64,000 nt of DNA from an uncultured Porphyromonadaceae bacterium (GCA_902495075.1 CABUVO010000007.1:1-64000), one strand, 5' to 3'. Positions 34,745-43,225 are shown, counted from the stretch's first letter. Numbers and translations are program-made. Notes: generated from the sequence alone by a model not told the origin.

Positions 34745-35278
34745 TTATATATACATCTGATAGGAAATCTTCTGCATCTCCGGGCGCGAAATCAGAATCG
34801 TGTTTTTTTTGCCACGTATCATTATCCCTTCTTTCATCGTTTCGAAAAGGGATTCACTCCAGCTCTCAGGGACATCCTTGAGTAAGATTGATTTTCCGGG
34901 ACAGGAGATATAGTCTTTTAGAGTGTCAATAGGGATATCATTGCCACATGTGGCAATGATATCACAAGAATCGGCTTTTGCAGGATTCCTGACTATCCGC
35001 AGATTTGAGTTAGATTTCTTAAGGGCAAGTTGAAACATCTTTCCGGAATCCGGAGGGAGATAGAATGATTGTGGCTTCAGGAAGCATACAAGGCGTAAAA
35101 GCATCTTTGCTTCAGACGCTATGCTTTGGGGATAATGTTCGCGTCGGCAACATCTGTCAATATCCGCGTAGGCGTAGTATGCATAATCTTTCGGGCATTT
35201 GATTACCCTTTCGACCAACTGGTAGCCGAAAGGGGAATGCACACCGAAACCATGTGAGTTACGCCATCTTTTAAACAT
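34745..35278 (-). CDS. Methyltransferase-like protein, Bacteroidetes-specific
   Basis: A 177-residue protein starting FKRWRNSHGFGVHSPFGYQLV, a hallmark opening of small SAM-methyltransferase-like proteins in Bacteroidetes. The body is shorter than usual and I see no clear glycine-rich SAM loop, so it may be non-catalytic. It lies between xerD and the YfhO gene on the same strand. Substrate and activity are unknown. Confidence 0.6.
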   Translation of the reverse strand: MFKRWRNSHGFGVHSPFGYQLVERVIKCPKDYAYYAYADIDRCCRREHYPQSIASEAKMLLRLVCFLKPQSFYLPPDSGKMFQLALKKSNSNLRIVRNPAKADSCDIIATCGNDIPIDTLKDYISCPGKSILLKDVPESWSESLFETMKEGIMIRGKKNTILISRPEMQKISYQMYI

Positions 35279-35298
35279 ATCCTAACCTGATGCCGTGA

Positions 35299-37767
35299 TT
35301 ACTGCTTCCTGAGATTCTTCCGTTTTTTTATTACCGGGAGAATCAGAATTATGAGGGCAAGAGCACAGAGGATATATATTCCCGTGACAGATGCGACAGA
35401 GATGTTGTTTGTGACGCGCACCGACTGAGGATCGAAGCGGAATTTGATTTCATGCTGACCTGCTGGGATGCGGAGCGCGCGAAGCACATAATTGACTCTG
35501 CTTATCGGAGCTTCCTTGCCGTCGATTGTTGCCGTCCATCCCCATGGAAAATAGATCTCACTGAAGACCGCAATCCCTCCTTTTCCTGTCTTTGCCTTGT
35601 ATGTAAGAGCATTCGGGGCGTATGAGGTTTCGTAGATTGTATCACCGGATACCTTTGGTAGAGCATTCCCGAGAGAGGAACGGAATTTCTCATCGGCAAC
35701 TGCTACGGTGGCTGTATTGAGCGAATCAAGAGCCGCCATCTCCTTGTCGGCATTTGCTACATAGAAAATACCATCGACAAACCATGCGTTGCCAAGAGCA
35801 TCCGGATTCACCTCATACTGGTCGCCGGAAAGGAAATACTTGGTGTTAAGCATATTCAAGACGCCCATATTCCCTTTGGATATCTGACGGTCGAGGAGGT
35901 CATTGTATCTGGTGAGCTTGGCGGCATGATAGCCTCCGATTGTCTTGTGGAAATATGAAGAACGGGCGGAATAAAGCCCCGGAACATCATAAACGCGATA
36001 ATTGGAGGTATCCTTGAGGATCGCCTCGTCGGCTGCGGTTTTATTGAAGGTTACTTCGTCAAGGGCAGGACGTGTGAAGTTCTCGGAATTTACATAGCGT
36101 TTGCCCACGGAGAAGAGGTCTATGAGCATTACTGCTGAAAGCATGCATACGAACACTGCGCGGTTGGTTACGGCACGCTTCAGATAGAGATATATTACAA
36201 TCCCCCCGAGGAGAATGAATATCAAAGAGCGCAATGAATCCGCACTCACAAGAGAGAGGCGAGTGTCGCGAATGGCATTGAGGATGTTGTAATATTGAGG
36301 ATTAGAGAAAGCTCCCGCTTCCTGTAGTTGCTGGAGTTCGGTAGCGCTGTAGGGCTCTCCGAAAATCGACGGTGAAACCCATCCGAGGAAACAGACAACG
36401 ATTCCGAGACCGAAGACTCCATAAAGCACCATTCCGAATCGTTCGAGATAATTCTCGGTTTCCATCATCTTCTTGATAGCCATTATGGCAAGCAACGGGA
36501 TGGTGAATTCCACGATCACAAGAATGCTCGCAACAGCTCGGAATTTGTTATAACCAGGGAAATTATCTATGAAGAAATCTGTGAATGCTTCAAAGTTGTG
36601 ACCCCACGATAGTAGAATTGCCAGAACGGAGACACCGAACAGAGCCCATTTCATAGGAGAATTTACTGTGAACAGGGCCAGGATGGCGAGTAAGAGCACG
36701 AATGCTCCGACATAGACCGGTCCGTTTGTCATAGGTTGGTCGCCGAAATATTGAGGGAATTGGGCGAGAAACTGCAGCTCTTCAGGAGAGAGGGACAGAT
36801 CATCGGCTTTATCGGTGTCAGCAAGAGACAGGAGCTGGGTCTCACCAGCTACAGGTTTTATGGTAGCTCCACCTTTTACATTTGGAATGAGGAGGGAAAG
36901 TGTTTCGTCAATGCCATAGCTCCATGCCGTAATGGCACTCCGGCTCATGCCTCCGGTTTCAGCACCGGGAGCAGGAGTGAGGTCGGTGGCGCGCCCGCGT
37001 ACGGTCTCTTTGGAGTATTCGTACGAATTGTAAAGACTCGCCGAGTTTGCACCCACCGCAAGAATGCCCGCCGCAATGATGCATGCGGTTGCTATGCCCC
37101 ATTGTTTCATCTTGTGATTACGGATGGCGGTGCAAAGCCAGCCAATAACCATTGCAAGGATTACGAAGAGAAAATAGTAAGACATCTGAGGATGGTTGCT
37201 CTGGAGCTGGAGGGCTCCAAACAAGGCGGCAAGGGCGACACCTTGAAGATACTTTCCTCTATAGCATAAGGCAATTCCTCCGATTGTGGGCGGAATGTAA
37301 GCGAGTGTAACGAATTTCCAGATATGTCCCGCACCGATTATTATGATGAAATAAGAAGAGAATCCCCATGCAATGGCTGCAAAAAGGGCATTATACCATT
37401 TGAATCTCAAGCACAGGCACATTATAAAGAAGCCCACCATCATCGCAAACAGCAGGTTTGCCGGCGATGGCAGACCGAGCGTGTAGATATTCCATATCCA
37501 GCCTATGGCTTTTCCGGCAGGATATGAAGGCGCAATCTGGAAATTAGGCATTCCTCCAAATAGCGAATTGGTCCAGCGCGTTGTCTCGCCAGTGGCTTCA
37601 TGAAAGGCTTTCCCTTCCTGGCCATTTGCTATTCCCTGCTGAATGTCGTGCTGCTGGAGCACGTTGCCCTCAATGTCGTCGGGACAGAAAAAAAGAAAGG
37701 CCGTGAGGGCAAGGAATGCCACGGCCAGTATAGAATAGAGGGTCTTTTTAGATATCTTGAGATTCAT
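35299..37767 (-). CDS. YfhO-family membrane protein
   Basis: An 822-residue inner-membrane protein with about a dozen hydrophobic helices across residues 10-530, one C-terminal helix near 795-812, and a periplasmic domain between. NGPVYVGAFVLLLAI and PGYNKFRAVASILVI are characteristic blocks. YfhO proteins are GT-C-like and take part in glycosylation of lipoteichoic acid or lipids in other bacteria. The substrate here is unknown. The C-terminal stretch IYFPWGWTATIDGKEAPI fits the conserved end domain. Confidence 0.85.
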   Translation of the reverse strand: MNLKISKKTLYSILAVAFLALTAFLFFCPDDIEGNVLQQHDIQQGIANGQEGKAFHEATGETTRWTNSLFGGMPNFQIAPSYPAGKAIGWIWNIYTLGLPSPANLLFAMMVGFFIMCLCLRFKWYNALFAAIAWGFSSYFIIIIGAGHIWKFVTLAYIPPTIGGIALCYRGKYLQGVALAALFGALQLQSNHPQMSYYFLFVILAMVIGWLCTAIRNHKMKQWGIATACIIAAGILAVGANSASLYNSYEYSKETVRGRATDLTPAPGAETGGMSRSAITAWSYGIDETLSLLIPNVKGGATIKPVAGETQLLSLADTDKADDLSLSPEELQFLAQFPQYFGDQPMTNGPVYVGAFVLLLAILALFTVNSPMKWALFGVSVLAILLSWGHNFEAFTDFFIDNFPGYNKFRAVASILVIVEFTIPLLAIMAIKKMMETENYLERFGMVLYGVFGLGIVVCFLGWVSPSIFGEPYSATELQQLQEAGAFSNPQYYNILNAIRDTRLSLVSADSLRSLIFILLGGIVIYLYLKRAVTNRAVFVCMLSAVMLIDLFSVGKRYVNSENFTRPALDEVTFNKTAADEAILKDTSNYRVYDVPGLYSARSSYFHKTIGGYHAAKLTRYNDLLDRQISKGNMGVLNMLNTKYFLSGDQYEVNPDALGNAWFVDGIFYVANADKEMAALDSLNTATVAVADEKFRSSLGNALPKVSGDTIYETSYAPNALTYKAKTGKGGIAVFSEIYFPWGWTATIDGKEAPISRVNYVLRALRIPAGQHEIKFRFDPQSVRVTNNISVASVTGIYILCALALIILILPVIKKRKNLRKQ

Positions 37768-37801
37768 AAAAATGAATTAAGTTATTACGGGATAGTCGTG
37801 A

Positions 37802-38293
37802 TTACTGCACGTCCGCATGGGTATGGACCGGATTGTCAACACCTACATGAATCTGACGGTTCATGCTCTGTTCAAGAGATATCAGTGTCTCTGTTTCGGT
37901 TACGCCCTGAATATGCTGGATACGGTCGTTCAGGAGCTCCATCAAGTGCTGGTTGTCCTGCGCATAAACCTTTATGAGCATAGAGTATGGACCGGTGGTG
38001 AAATGGCATTCCACCACTTCCGGAATATTGTTAAGTTCCTTTACAACTTCCCGATACATTGAACCTTTCTCGAGACGAACACCAATGTATGTGCAGGTGT
38101 TGAAACCGAGAGAACGGGGATTTACGATATATCCAGAACCTGTGATCACTTTCATGTCGATCAGGCGCTGAATGCGCTGATGGATAGCTGCTCTTGAAAC
38201 TCCACACTGGATAGCCACATCCTTAGAGGGAATGCGGGCGTTCTGCATGATAATATTAAGAATCTTTCTGTCGAGATTATCAATTTTCTCCAT
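37802..38293 (-). CDS. Lrp/AsnC family transcriptional regulator
   Basis: A 163-residue regulator. The N-terminal winged helix-turn-helix (LDRKILNIIMQNARIPSKDVA, then GVSRAAIHQRIQRLIDM) binds DNA, and the RAM domain (about 65-145, with PEVVECHFTTGPYSMLIKV) binds amino acids and drives oligomers. Its own promoter lies inside A/T palindromes at 38320-38385 that look like Lrp sites, so autoregulation is likely. The downstream gene is the YfhO protein, 34 bp away. Confidence 0.92.
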   Translation of the reverse strand: MEKIDNLDRKILNIIMQNARIPSKDVAIQCGVSRAAIHQRIQRLIDMKVITGSGYIVNPRSLGFNTCTYIGVRLEKGSMYREVVKELNNIPEVVECHFTTGPYSMLIKVYAQDNQHLMELLNDRIQHIQGVTETETLISLEQSMNRQIHVGVDNPVHTHADVQ

Positions 38294-38355
38294 GTTGCCG
38301 ATTAGATTTTAGAATACTGGGTCTAAATTTATATACAAATTTTATTAATATTTTG

Positions 38356-38373
38356 CAAATTTATATATAAATT
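38356..38373 (-). promoter_or_regulatory. lrp promoter with overlapping palindrome
   Basis: The -7 box TAAATTTG (minus strand, 38363-38356) overlaps a perfect 16-bp palindrome AATTTATATATAAATT (38358-38373). A related AAATTTATATA element lies at about 38325-38336. The arrangement suits a dimeric regulator controlling its own gene. Confidence 0.5.
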
Positions 38374-38439
38374 ATGAAATTTACAAGTCGCTAAAGATTA
38401 AATTGTGACAAATTGACAGAATTTAACGCAAATTTGCTA

Positions 38440-39687
38440 TTAAACTGATTCAGATGATCGAGAACGTGCGCGGGCATAAGTTGCTGTAATTAATGCCGTG
38501 GCGAATCCAATTATTACTATAGGCATCATTGTGATCAGAATGTCGGCGGGGTCAAGGTGAACGGGATATGAGGCAACGGTCAATGTGCCCGGATCGCCCT
38601 GGAGTTTGATGAGTCCCCAATGTTCCTGCATGAGTGTAAGGATGATTCCGATTGCGATTCCGGATATACCTCCTATGATGGTTACAAAAATGCTTTCCCA
38701 GAAAAATATTGAACCGATGCCTCGCCGGCTGAAGCCTATGGCGCGGAGAGTGGAAATTGAATTTTCCTTTTCAATTACGAGCATGGAAAGAGACGAGATG
38801 ATATTGAATGAAGCTATGACAAGAATGAAGAACAGAAGAAGGAATGTAACCCATTTCTCGATTGAAATCATGCGGAAATTCATTTCTTGCTGTCTCAGCC
38901 TGTCTTTTACGGCGAAACCGGGTCCGATCATTTTTGAAATCTCTGAAGTCAATCTGTCGATGTCGGTGCTTGGAGAAGCGAGGATTTCTATTGCGGAGGC
39001 TTCGGAGTCGTATTGAAGGAGCTCCCTTGCAAGGTCGATATCCACAATCACAAGATTCTCGTCAAATTGTGATTGATCAGATCGAAAGACCCCTGTCACT
39101 CTTACTGAATCGGTAAGAAAAGATGAGGCGGGATTCGAGAGATTCACTCTCCCTTCTCTTATTGGAGCGAACAGAAGCACCTCATCTTCGGGAACGGCTG
39201 ATATTCCGGCTGCCGCTCCTATCGAAAATATTGCATCCGATGATTTGGAATCTGGAATGCTGGCTACTTGGGCGCTTCGGTCAATAATAAGGGAATCAAG
39301 AGCCGTTATTTTTCTAAAGTTGTTGAGGTCCACACCCTTGAGAGTTACGGGCATTTCACGCGATTTGCACAAAGCCAGGGCATTATCGGTAAGCGTGGGA
39401 GATGCTATCTCAACGCCATCGATGTTTTCGATGCGTTTTGCAATGGAATCTGCATCTTCAAAAACTTTCCCCTTCAGGGGCACGGCGATGATGTCGGGCG
39501 AGAGCGTGTCGAGCCTGTCAGCGATAATTCCCTTGAAGCCGTTGAAAACGGAAAGGACACAAATTATCGCTGCGGTAGCAACTGCCATGCCGCAGATCGA
39601 TACCACCGAGATGGCTCCAACTGCACTGTGAGATTTTTTTGACACGAGATAACGCCATGCTATCCCTGCCGCCGGGGTTTTCTTCAT
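38440..39687 (-). CDS. LolC/E-like ABC transporter permease
   Basis: A 415-residue FtsX/MacB-type permease. One transmembrane helix near 23-50 is followed by a large periplasmic domain, then three helices in the C-terminal third (TFLLLFFILVIASFNIISSL, SIFFWESIFVTIIGGISGIAIG, TMMPIVIIGFATALITATY). The N-terminal GIAWRYLVSKKSHSAVGAISVVSI is typical of lipoprotein-releasing LolC/E proteins. No ATPase gene is adjacent; it must lie elsewhere. It follows rbfA on the same strand, a conserved Bacteroidetes order. Confidence 0.88.
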   Translation of the reverse strand: MKKTPAAGIAWRYLVSKKSHSAVGAISVVSICGMAVATAAIICVLSVFNGFKGIIADRLDTLSPDIIAVPLKGKVFEDADSIAKRIENIDGVEIASPTLTDNALALCKSREMPVTLKGVDLNNFRKITALDSLIIDRSAQVASIPDSKSSDAIFSIGAAAGISAVPEDEVLLFAPIREGRVNLSNPASSFLTDSVRVTGVFRSDQSQFDENLVIVDIDLARELLQYDSEASAIEILASPSTDIDRLTSEISKMIGPGFAVKDRLRQQEMNFRMISIEKWVTFLLLFFILVIASFNIISSLSMLVIEKENSISTLRAIGFSRRGIGSIFFWESIFVTIIGGISGIAIGIILTLMQEHWGLIKLQGDPGTLTVASYPVHLDPADILITMMPIVIIGFATALITATYARARSRSSESV

Positions 39688-39752
39688 CGAAAAGACGCGA
39701 TTACTCTGGAGATTCTTTAAGATCTCTGTCTTGACTTTTGGGCTAAAAGGAT

Positions 39753-40109
39753 TTAAGCCTCTTCTTTCTTATGGTCAGATGCCAAGAGACGATCAATATT
39801 GTCGATGTAGTCTAATGAATCGTCAAGATAGAACTGCAGATCCGGGCATTTGCGGAGCACGCTTTTCACAGCCTGTGCGAGCTCGTAACGCACAGTCTTT
39901 GACTGGTGTTTGATGTTTTCAATTATTTCCTGCGATTTTTCGGGTGGAAATATGCTCAGATAGGCTTTTGCTATGCTGAGGTCGGGGGATACACGCACTG
40001 CGCTTACCGATACGAGAACGTTTCCCATCGCCGCCGTCTGGCGGCGGAAGATCTCACTCATTTCTTTCTGGATGAGACGTGATATTTTTGCTTGACGTTT
40101 GCCTTCCAT
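39753..40109 (-). CDS. rbfA: Ribosome-binding factor A
   Basis: A 118-residue KH-fold protein that helps mature the 3' and 5' ends of 16S rRNA on the 30S subunit. It has the family pattern RLIQKEMSEIFRRQ, VSVSAVRVSPDLSIAKAYLSIF and RKCPDLQFYLDDSLDYIDNIDRLL. Between it and the O-methyltransferase is a 112-bp gap without a clear signal. Confidence 0.93.
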   Translation of the reverse strand: MEGKRQAKISRLIQKEMSEIFRRQTAAMGNVLVSVSAVRVSPDLSIAKAYLSIFPPEKSQEIIENIKHQSKTVRYELAQAVKSVLRKCPDLQFYLDDSLDYIDNIDRLLASDHKKEEA

Positions 40110-40221
40110 TTTATATGTAATTGGGATTGCCTTTGCAATCTGGTTTGAATTAATCGAGGATTTGCTTCTTCTCTTAGATTAGAACGAGCGAAACGGTGAA
40201 ATCGTTTATCCCGGAACCTTC

Positions 40222-40857
40222 TTATTTCTTGCGTATGAGTGAAAGCCCATCGCGAATCGGAAGTATTACCGTTTCTATGTCGGTGCGATTGCGCACTATA
40301 TCGTTGAATTCCTTGATGCCCCGCGTCTGAGGATCTCGGTCTTTTGCCGGATCGGTAACGTGTCCGTCCCAAAGGGTATTGTCGGCAAGAATGAAGCCAC
40401 CTCTGCGGAGAAGGGGGAGGCAGAGGTCGAAATCCTGGTAGTAACGGCGTTTGTCGGCATCGATGAATATAAGATCGAATGTTTCACTGGACCATTGTTT
40501 CATCACGTTCTCGGCGCTGCCTATGTGCAGTCTCACCTTGTTGCCGCATGGGGCTAAGGAAAGACTATGGCGGATGAAGTCTTCCAGCTCGTCATCAATC
40601 TCTATGGTGTCGATGGTGGCGTTTTCTTCAAGGGCTTCGGCGATGCTGAGGGCAGAGAATCCCGAGAATGTGCCGAGCTCCAGGACGCGCGTGGGTCGGA
40701 TCATTGCGGTGAGCATCTTCAGCAGCCTTCCCTGTATGAGCCCCGAGCACATGCGACCGTTGAGAAGCCGGAGATAGGTCTGGCGCTCTATGGTGTCGAG
40801 GTATTCTGGCTGGGAAGATGTGTGATCCTCCACGTATTTCATGAGTTCAGGTGTCAT
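40222..40857 (-). CDS. SAM-dependent O-methyltransferase
   Basis: A 211-residue class I methyltransferase of the caffeoyl-CoA/catechol type. The SAM loop is VLELGTFSGFSALSIAEAL, then TIEIDDELEDFIR, FDLIFIDADKRRYYQDF (metal-binding Asp) and GGFILADNTLWDGHV. The frame stays open to 40911, but the ATG at 40857 forms an ATGA overlap with the aroQ stop and starts MTPELMKYVEDH, the usual beginning. Methyl acceptor unknown. Confidence 0.9.
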   Translation of the reverse strand: MTPELMKYVEDHTSSQPEYLDTIERQTYLRLLNGRMCSGLIQGRLLKMLTAMIRPTRVLELGTFSGFSALSIAEALEENATIDTIEIDDELEDFIRHSLSLAPCGNKVRLHIGSAENVMKQWSSETFDLIFIDADKRRYYQDFDLCLPLLRRGGFILADNTLWDGHVTDPAKDRDPQTRGIKEFNDIVRNRTDIETVILPIRDGLSLIRKK

Positions 40858-41285
40858 ACGGCTGAAGATGTGAGATAGTCTATTGCGAGAGAATAGCCTT
40901 TCCTTCCACACCCCGCAATGACTGCTGCTGCTGCTCTGGCTGTTACCGAGGTGGCTCTGAATTCTTCACGCGCATGGATGTTCGATATATGGACTTCAAC
41001 CACCGGTTTGTCGGAATCTTCTATGGCGTCTGCAATGGCATAGGAATAATGGGCATATGCGCCAGGATTGAGAATTATGCCTGCTACGGAGCTGTCAAGA
41101 CTTTCGCGCTGTATGATATCTATGATTTCTCCTTCGGAATTGGATTGGAAATAACGGATATTAATTTTTGGAAATCCTTCCCGAATGGCTTCCAATGTCT
41201 CTTCAAATGTTTCAGAACCGTAAAGCTCAGGATTGCGCTTCCCGAGACGATTCAGATTGGGTCCATTTATTATTGATACGGTCAT
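40854..41285 (-). CDS. aroQ: 3-dehydroquinate dehydratase, type II
   Basis: A 143-residue dodecameric enzyme of the shikimate pathway, converting 3-dehydroquinate to 3-dehydroshikimate. Motifs: INGPNLNRLGKRNPELYG (with the catalytic Tyr), QSNSEGEIID, LNPGAYAHYSYAI and VEVHISNIHAREEFR. An upstream in-frame ATG at 41336 would add 17 unrelated residues, so the ATG at 41285 is taken. Confidence 0.96.
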   Translation of the reverse strand: MTVSIINGPNLNRLGKRNPELYGSETFEETLEAIREGFPKINIRYFQSNSEGEIIDIIQRESLDSSVAGIILNPGAYAHYSYAIADAIEDSDKPVVEVHISNIHAREEFRATSVTARAAAAVIAGCGRKGYSLAIDYLTSSAV

Positions 41286-41384
41286 AAAGGCATATTTATA
41301 AATGACTTTTTTCGGGCTGCAAGTGCTAACACTCAATCTGCTTAGGGCGGGATTCTTAGGGAGTATGCCTTGCGTGGGAATATG

Positions 41385-41426
41385 AAAAAAGAGCAGCAGG
41401 AAACCTAAGTTTACGCTGCTGCTCTT
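41385..41426 (-). terminator. Terminator of tRNA-Asp
   Basis: On the minus strand, an 11-bp stem (41426-41416 with 41399-41389) with an inner AAAC/GTTT pair is followed by a run of T (41390-41385). Confidence 0.85.
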
Positions 41427-41439
41427 CCTCTCTCCTCAG

Positions 41440-41513
41440 CGGTGCGGACGGGACTCGAACCCGCGACCCCATGCGTGACAGGCATGTATTCTAACCAGCT
41501 GAACTACCGCACC
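41440..41513 (-). tRNA. tRNA-Asp (GTC)
   Basis: The minus strand folds as a full tRNA: acceptor GGTGCGG/CCGCACC with discriminator G, D-arm with AGCTGGTTAGAA, anticodon loop CCTGTCACG giving anticodon GTC, and T-arm GGGTTCGAGTCCC. CCA is not encoded. It stands just left of the phage-like region, but its 3' end points away from that region. Confidence 0.96.
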
Positions 41514-41561
41514 AATTGAGTATTTAAGCATCTCGGGGTTGTTGTTTCCCGTTTGCGAGTG

Positions 41562-41593
41562 CAAAGTTACAACCAATTTTTTATCCCACCAAA
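41562..41593 (-). promoter_or_regulatory. tRNA-Asp promoter
   Basis: Minus strand TTTG (41593-41590), exactly 20 bp, then TAACTTTG (41569-41562), a perfect Bacteroidetes promoter 49 bp before the tRNA. The rest of 41594-41748 is A/T-rich with no gene. Confidence 0.8.
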
Positions 41594-41748
41594 TTTTTTG
41601 AGAACTTTTTTTGAAAAATGTGTAATTTTTTTTGCCGAGAGGATGTGGGTCTTTGCGAAATAAATAGATAAACTTCGTATTTAGCGGTATTTAATTTAAT
41701 TTGTGAAGAAAAAGGAAGAAGTGTAAATTTTTTTTAGAAATATGGAAC

Positions 41749-41943
41749 ATGAGAAGAATGGATAACGGAAGGTTGCAATTGATGGTGGCGAGCGTGATGG
41801 TGATTGCAGGGTGTGGGTTGCTGGGGTTCGGGTTTGCTTTCCCTCCACAAGGGGAGATTCATTCTTCGGTCTTGGTGGCATTCGGGGAAATACTTACTTT
41901 CGCTGGAGCGCTCTTCGGGATAGACTATCATTATAAGCATTAA
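41749..41943 (+). CDS. Small holin-like membrane protein
   Basis: A 64-residue protein with two hydrophobic helices (about 10-29 and 40-56) joined by FPPQGEIHSSV, ending in a charged YHYKH tail. The same loop (PPRGEIHPSV) and the following FG-L-GA-GID pattern occur in the protein at the right edge (63782). Two short helices next to an amidase gene suggest a holin-type role. Start ATG 41749; ATG 41758 is also possible. Confidence 0.6.
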   Translation: MRRMDNGRLQLMVASVMVIAGCGLLGFGFAFPPQGEIHSSVLVAFGEILTFAGALFGIDYHYKH

Positions 41944-41961
41944 GGAAGCGGCGATGGCAAG

Positions 41962-42081
41962 GATTTCGGGCTCGCGCCCTTCTGGCTTGCAGACTTCGGG
42001 CTCGCGCCCTTCTGGCTTGCAGATTTCGGGCTCGCGCCTTTCGGATTTGCAGACTTCGGGCTCGCGCCCTCAGCACAGTGA
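41962..42081. repeat. Four 30-bp tandem repeats with the dispersed unit at the end
   Basis: Units begin at 41962, 41992, 42022 and 42052, each with TTCGGGCTCGCGCC. The first two are nearly identical, the third has drifted, and the fourth continues as CCTCAGCACAGTGAGGA, the dispersed unit also seen at 25001 and 31474. Each unit can form a GGGC/GCCC hairpin. Confidence 0.85.
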
Positions 42082-42154
42082 GGACAAAAGGGATTTTAAG
42101 CGCAAAGAGGCTGAAAAGAAATTTAATTAAAGATTTATATAATATAAGAGAATT

Positions 42155-42586
42155 ATGGAGAAGAGAGGAATTACGGATGCGATTATTGTGCATTGCTCGG
42201 CAACGCCGGAGGGCAGGGAGCATTGCGCTGCGGATATCAGGGCTTGGCATATTGCACGCGGCTTTTCGGATATCGGGTATCACTACATAATAAGAATCGA
42301 TGGCATGGTAGAAGCCGGAAGGCGAGAAGACCTTATAGGCGCGCATTGTGTGGAGGGCGGCATGAATAGGCGATCGATCGGGATATGTTATGTGGGAGGA
42401 ATGGACAGTGAGATGAGAAATGCGAAAGACACACGAACCCCGGAGCAACGCCGCGCTCTGATGGATTTGATCAGGAAGATGCAAAGAAAATACGGGATTC
42501 CTGATGCGCGGGTGTTCGGGCATCGCGATTTTGCCCGGAAGGCTTGCCCGTCGTTTGATGTTAGGTCTATGCTTGCCGGGAGATAA
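42155..42586 (+). CDS. N-acetylmuramoyl-L-alanine amidase (amidase_2)
   Basis: A 143-residue zinc amidase of the T7 lysozyme/PGRP type. Zinc ligands are expected at the His of IIVHCSAT (about 13) and in GHRDF with the Cys of KACPSFDV near the C-terminus. GYHYIIRIDGMVEAGR is the conserved core. It cleaves the bond between muramic acid and L-alanine. With the small membrane protein before it and the terminator after it, it forms a lysis-type module. Its A/G-rich codon use is unlike the C-ending codons of the phage to the right, so it may be a separate, older insertion. Confidence 0.88.
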   Translation: MEKRGITDAIIVHCSATPEGREHCAADIRAWHIARGFSDIGYHYIIRIDGMVEAGRREDLIGAHCVEGGMNRRSIGICYVGGMDSEMRNAKDTRTPEQRRALMDLIRKMQRKYGIPDARVFGHRDFARKACPSFDVRSMLAGR

Positions 42587-42591
42587 TAAAG

Positions 42592-42626
42592 AAAAGCCGA
42601 CAGTTGAAAAACTGTCGGCTTTTAAT
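42592..42626 (+). terminator. Rho-independent terminator of the amidase gene
   Basis: A perfect 14-bp stem (42592-42605 with 42610-42623) closes a GAAA tetraloop; T-rich right end. Confidence 0.9.
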
Positions 42627-42701
42627 CAGTCGGGGTGACAAGAACAAAACCCGGATTCCTCATAGGCACAAGTACTTGATAAAAGTATATTTCAAAGTTC
42701 T

Positions 42702-43103
42702 TTATTTGTCGTAGTTGTCCCGATTTTGTCCCGGTACAACTAACCCCGATTGAGCCATCAAGATTTGGATGGTTCTCTCTTTTTCTGCTATCACGCGATC
42801 CTTTTCTGCCAAGAGTTCGCGGATACTGTCATTCTCATTTATCTGAACCTGGGCTTTGCCGATAAGGGTCTTTGCCCAGATATCCTTAAATTTCGAGTTC
42901 AGTTCTTCCGGCACGTCGAACATCACCGCTGGATGTATGCCGGCTGCAAGACACAATCTTTCGAGTAATGCCGCATCGACTGTCTTCTGCTTGAAGATTG
43001 TCGATAGGTAATTGACGCTAATACCCGCTTGTTCAGCAATATGCTTCTTCACAAGCTGATTTTGCTCAATGTAGTCCTTTAGGGTTTTCCCTATATCTTT
43101 CAT
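42702..43103 (-). CDS. CI-type repressor with HTH and coiled coil
   Basis: A 133-residue protein. Residues 8-60 form an XRE-type helix-turn-helix (LVKKHIAEQAGISVNYLSTIFKQK). Residues 85-115 form a short coiled coil (RELLAEKDRVIAEKERTI). There is no peptidase domain, so it is not cleaved in the LexA manner. It is transcribed away from the cro-like gene, and palindromes fill the gap, as in a lysogeny switch. Confidence 0.75.
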   Translation of the reverse strand: MKDIGKTLKDYIEQNQLVKKHIAEQAGISVNYLSTIFKQKTVDAALLERLCLAAGIHPAVMFDVPEELNSKFKDIWAKTLIGKAQVQINENDSIRELLAEKDRVIAEKERTIQILMAQSGLVVPGQNRDNYDK

Positions 43104-43114
43104 TTCTGAAAATG

Positions 43115-43219
43115 TTAAATAACTTTAATTATCTCAGAAATTATTCTGAAATCGTTAAAGTCTCAGTTTTTTTTAGTTACTTTGCTGTCGTAAAATTACG
43201 ACATTATTAGCAAAGTAAC
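43115..43219. promoter_or_regulatory. Operator region of the phage switch
   Basis: Three kinds of symmetry are packed here. A direct repeat TCTGAAA(A/T)NGTTAAA occurs at 43115 and 43145. A palindrome TCAGAA-ATTA-TTCTGA lies at 43134-43149. A nested inverted repeat has outer arms GTTACTTTGCT (43176-43186) and AGCAAAGTAAC (43209-43219) and inner arms GTCGTAA/TTACGAC (43187-43202). The outer arms carry mirrored TTACTTTG boxes facing each other. Confidence 0.65.
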
Positions 43220-43225
43220 AAATTT

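Noticed and set aside
41440..41513. tRNA-Asp as attachment site of the prophage
   Set aside because: The tRNA 3' end faces away from the phage, its terminator and promoter are intact, and no repeated tRNA end is seen at the phage side within the window.
41962..42081. CRISPR array
   Set aside because: Four 30-bp units are directly adjacent with no spacers; no cas genes are near.
42624..42701. tRNA-like fragment as left attachment site
   Set aside because: GGGGTGACAAGAACAAAACCC recalls a tRNA T-arm in reverse, but it does not fold as a tRNA and no partner copy is seen.
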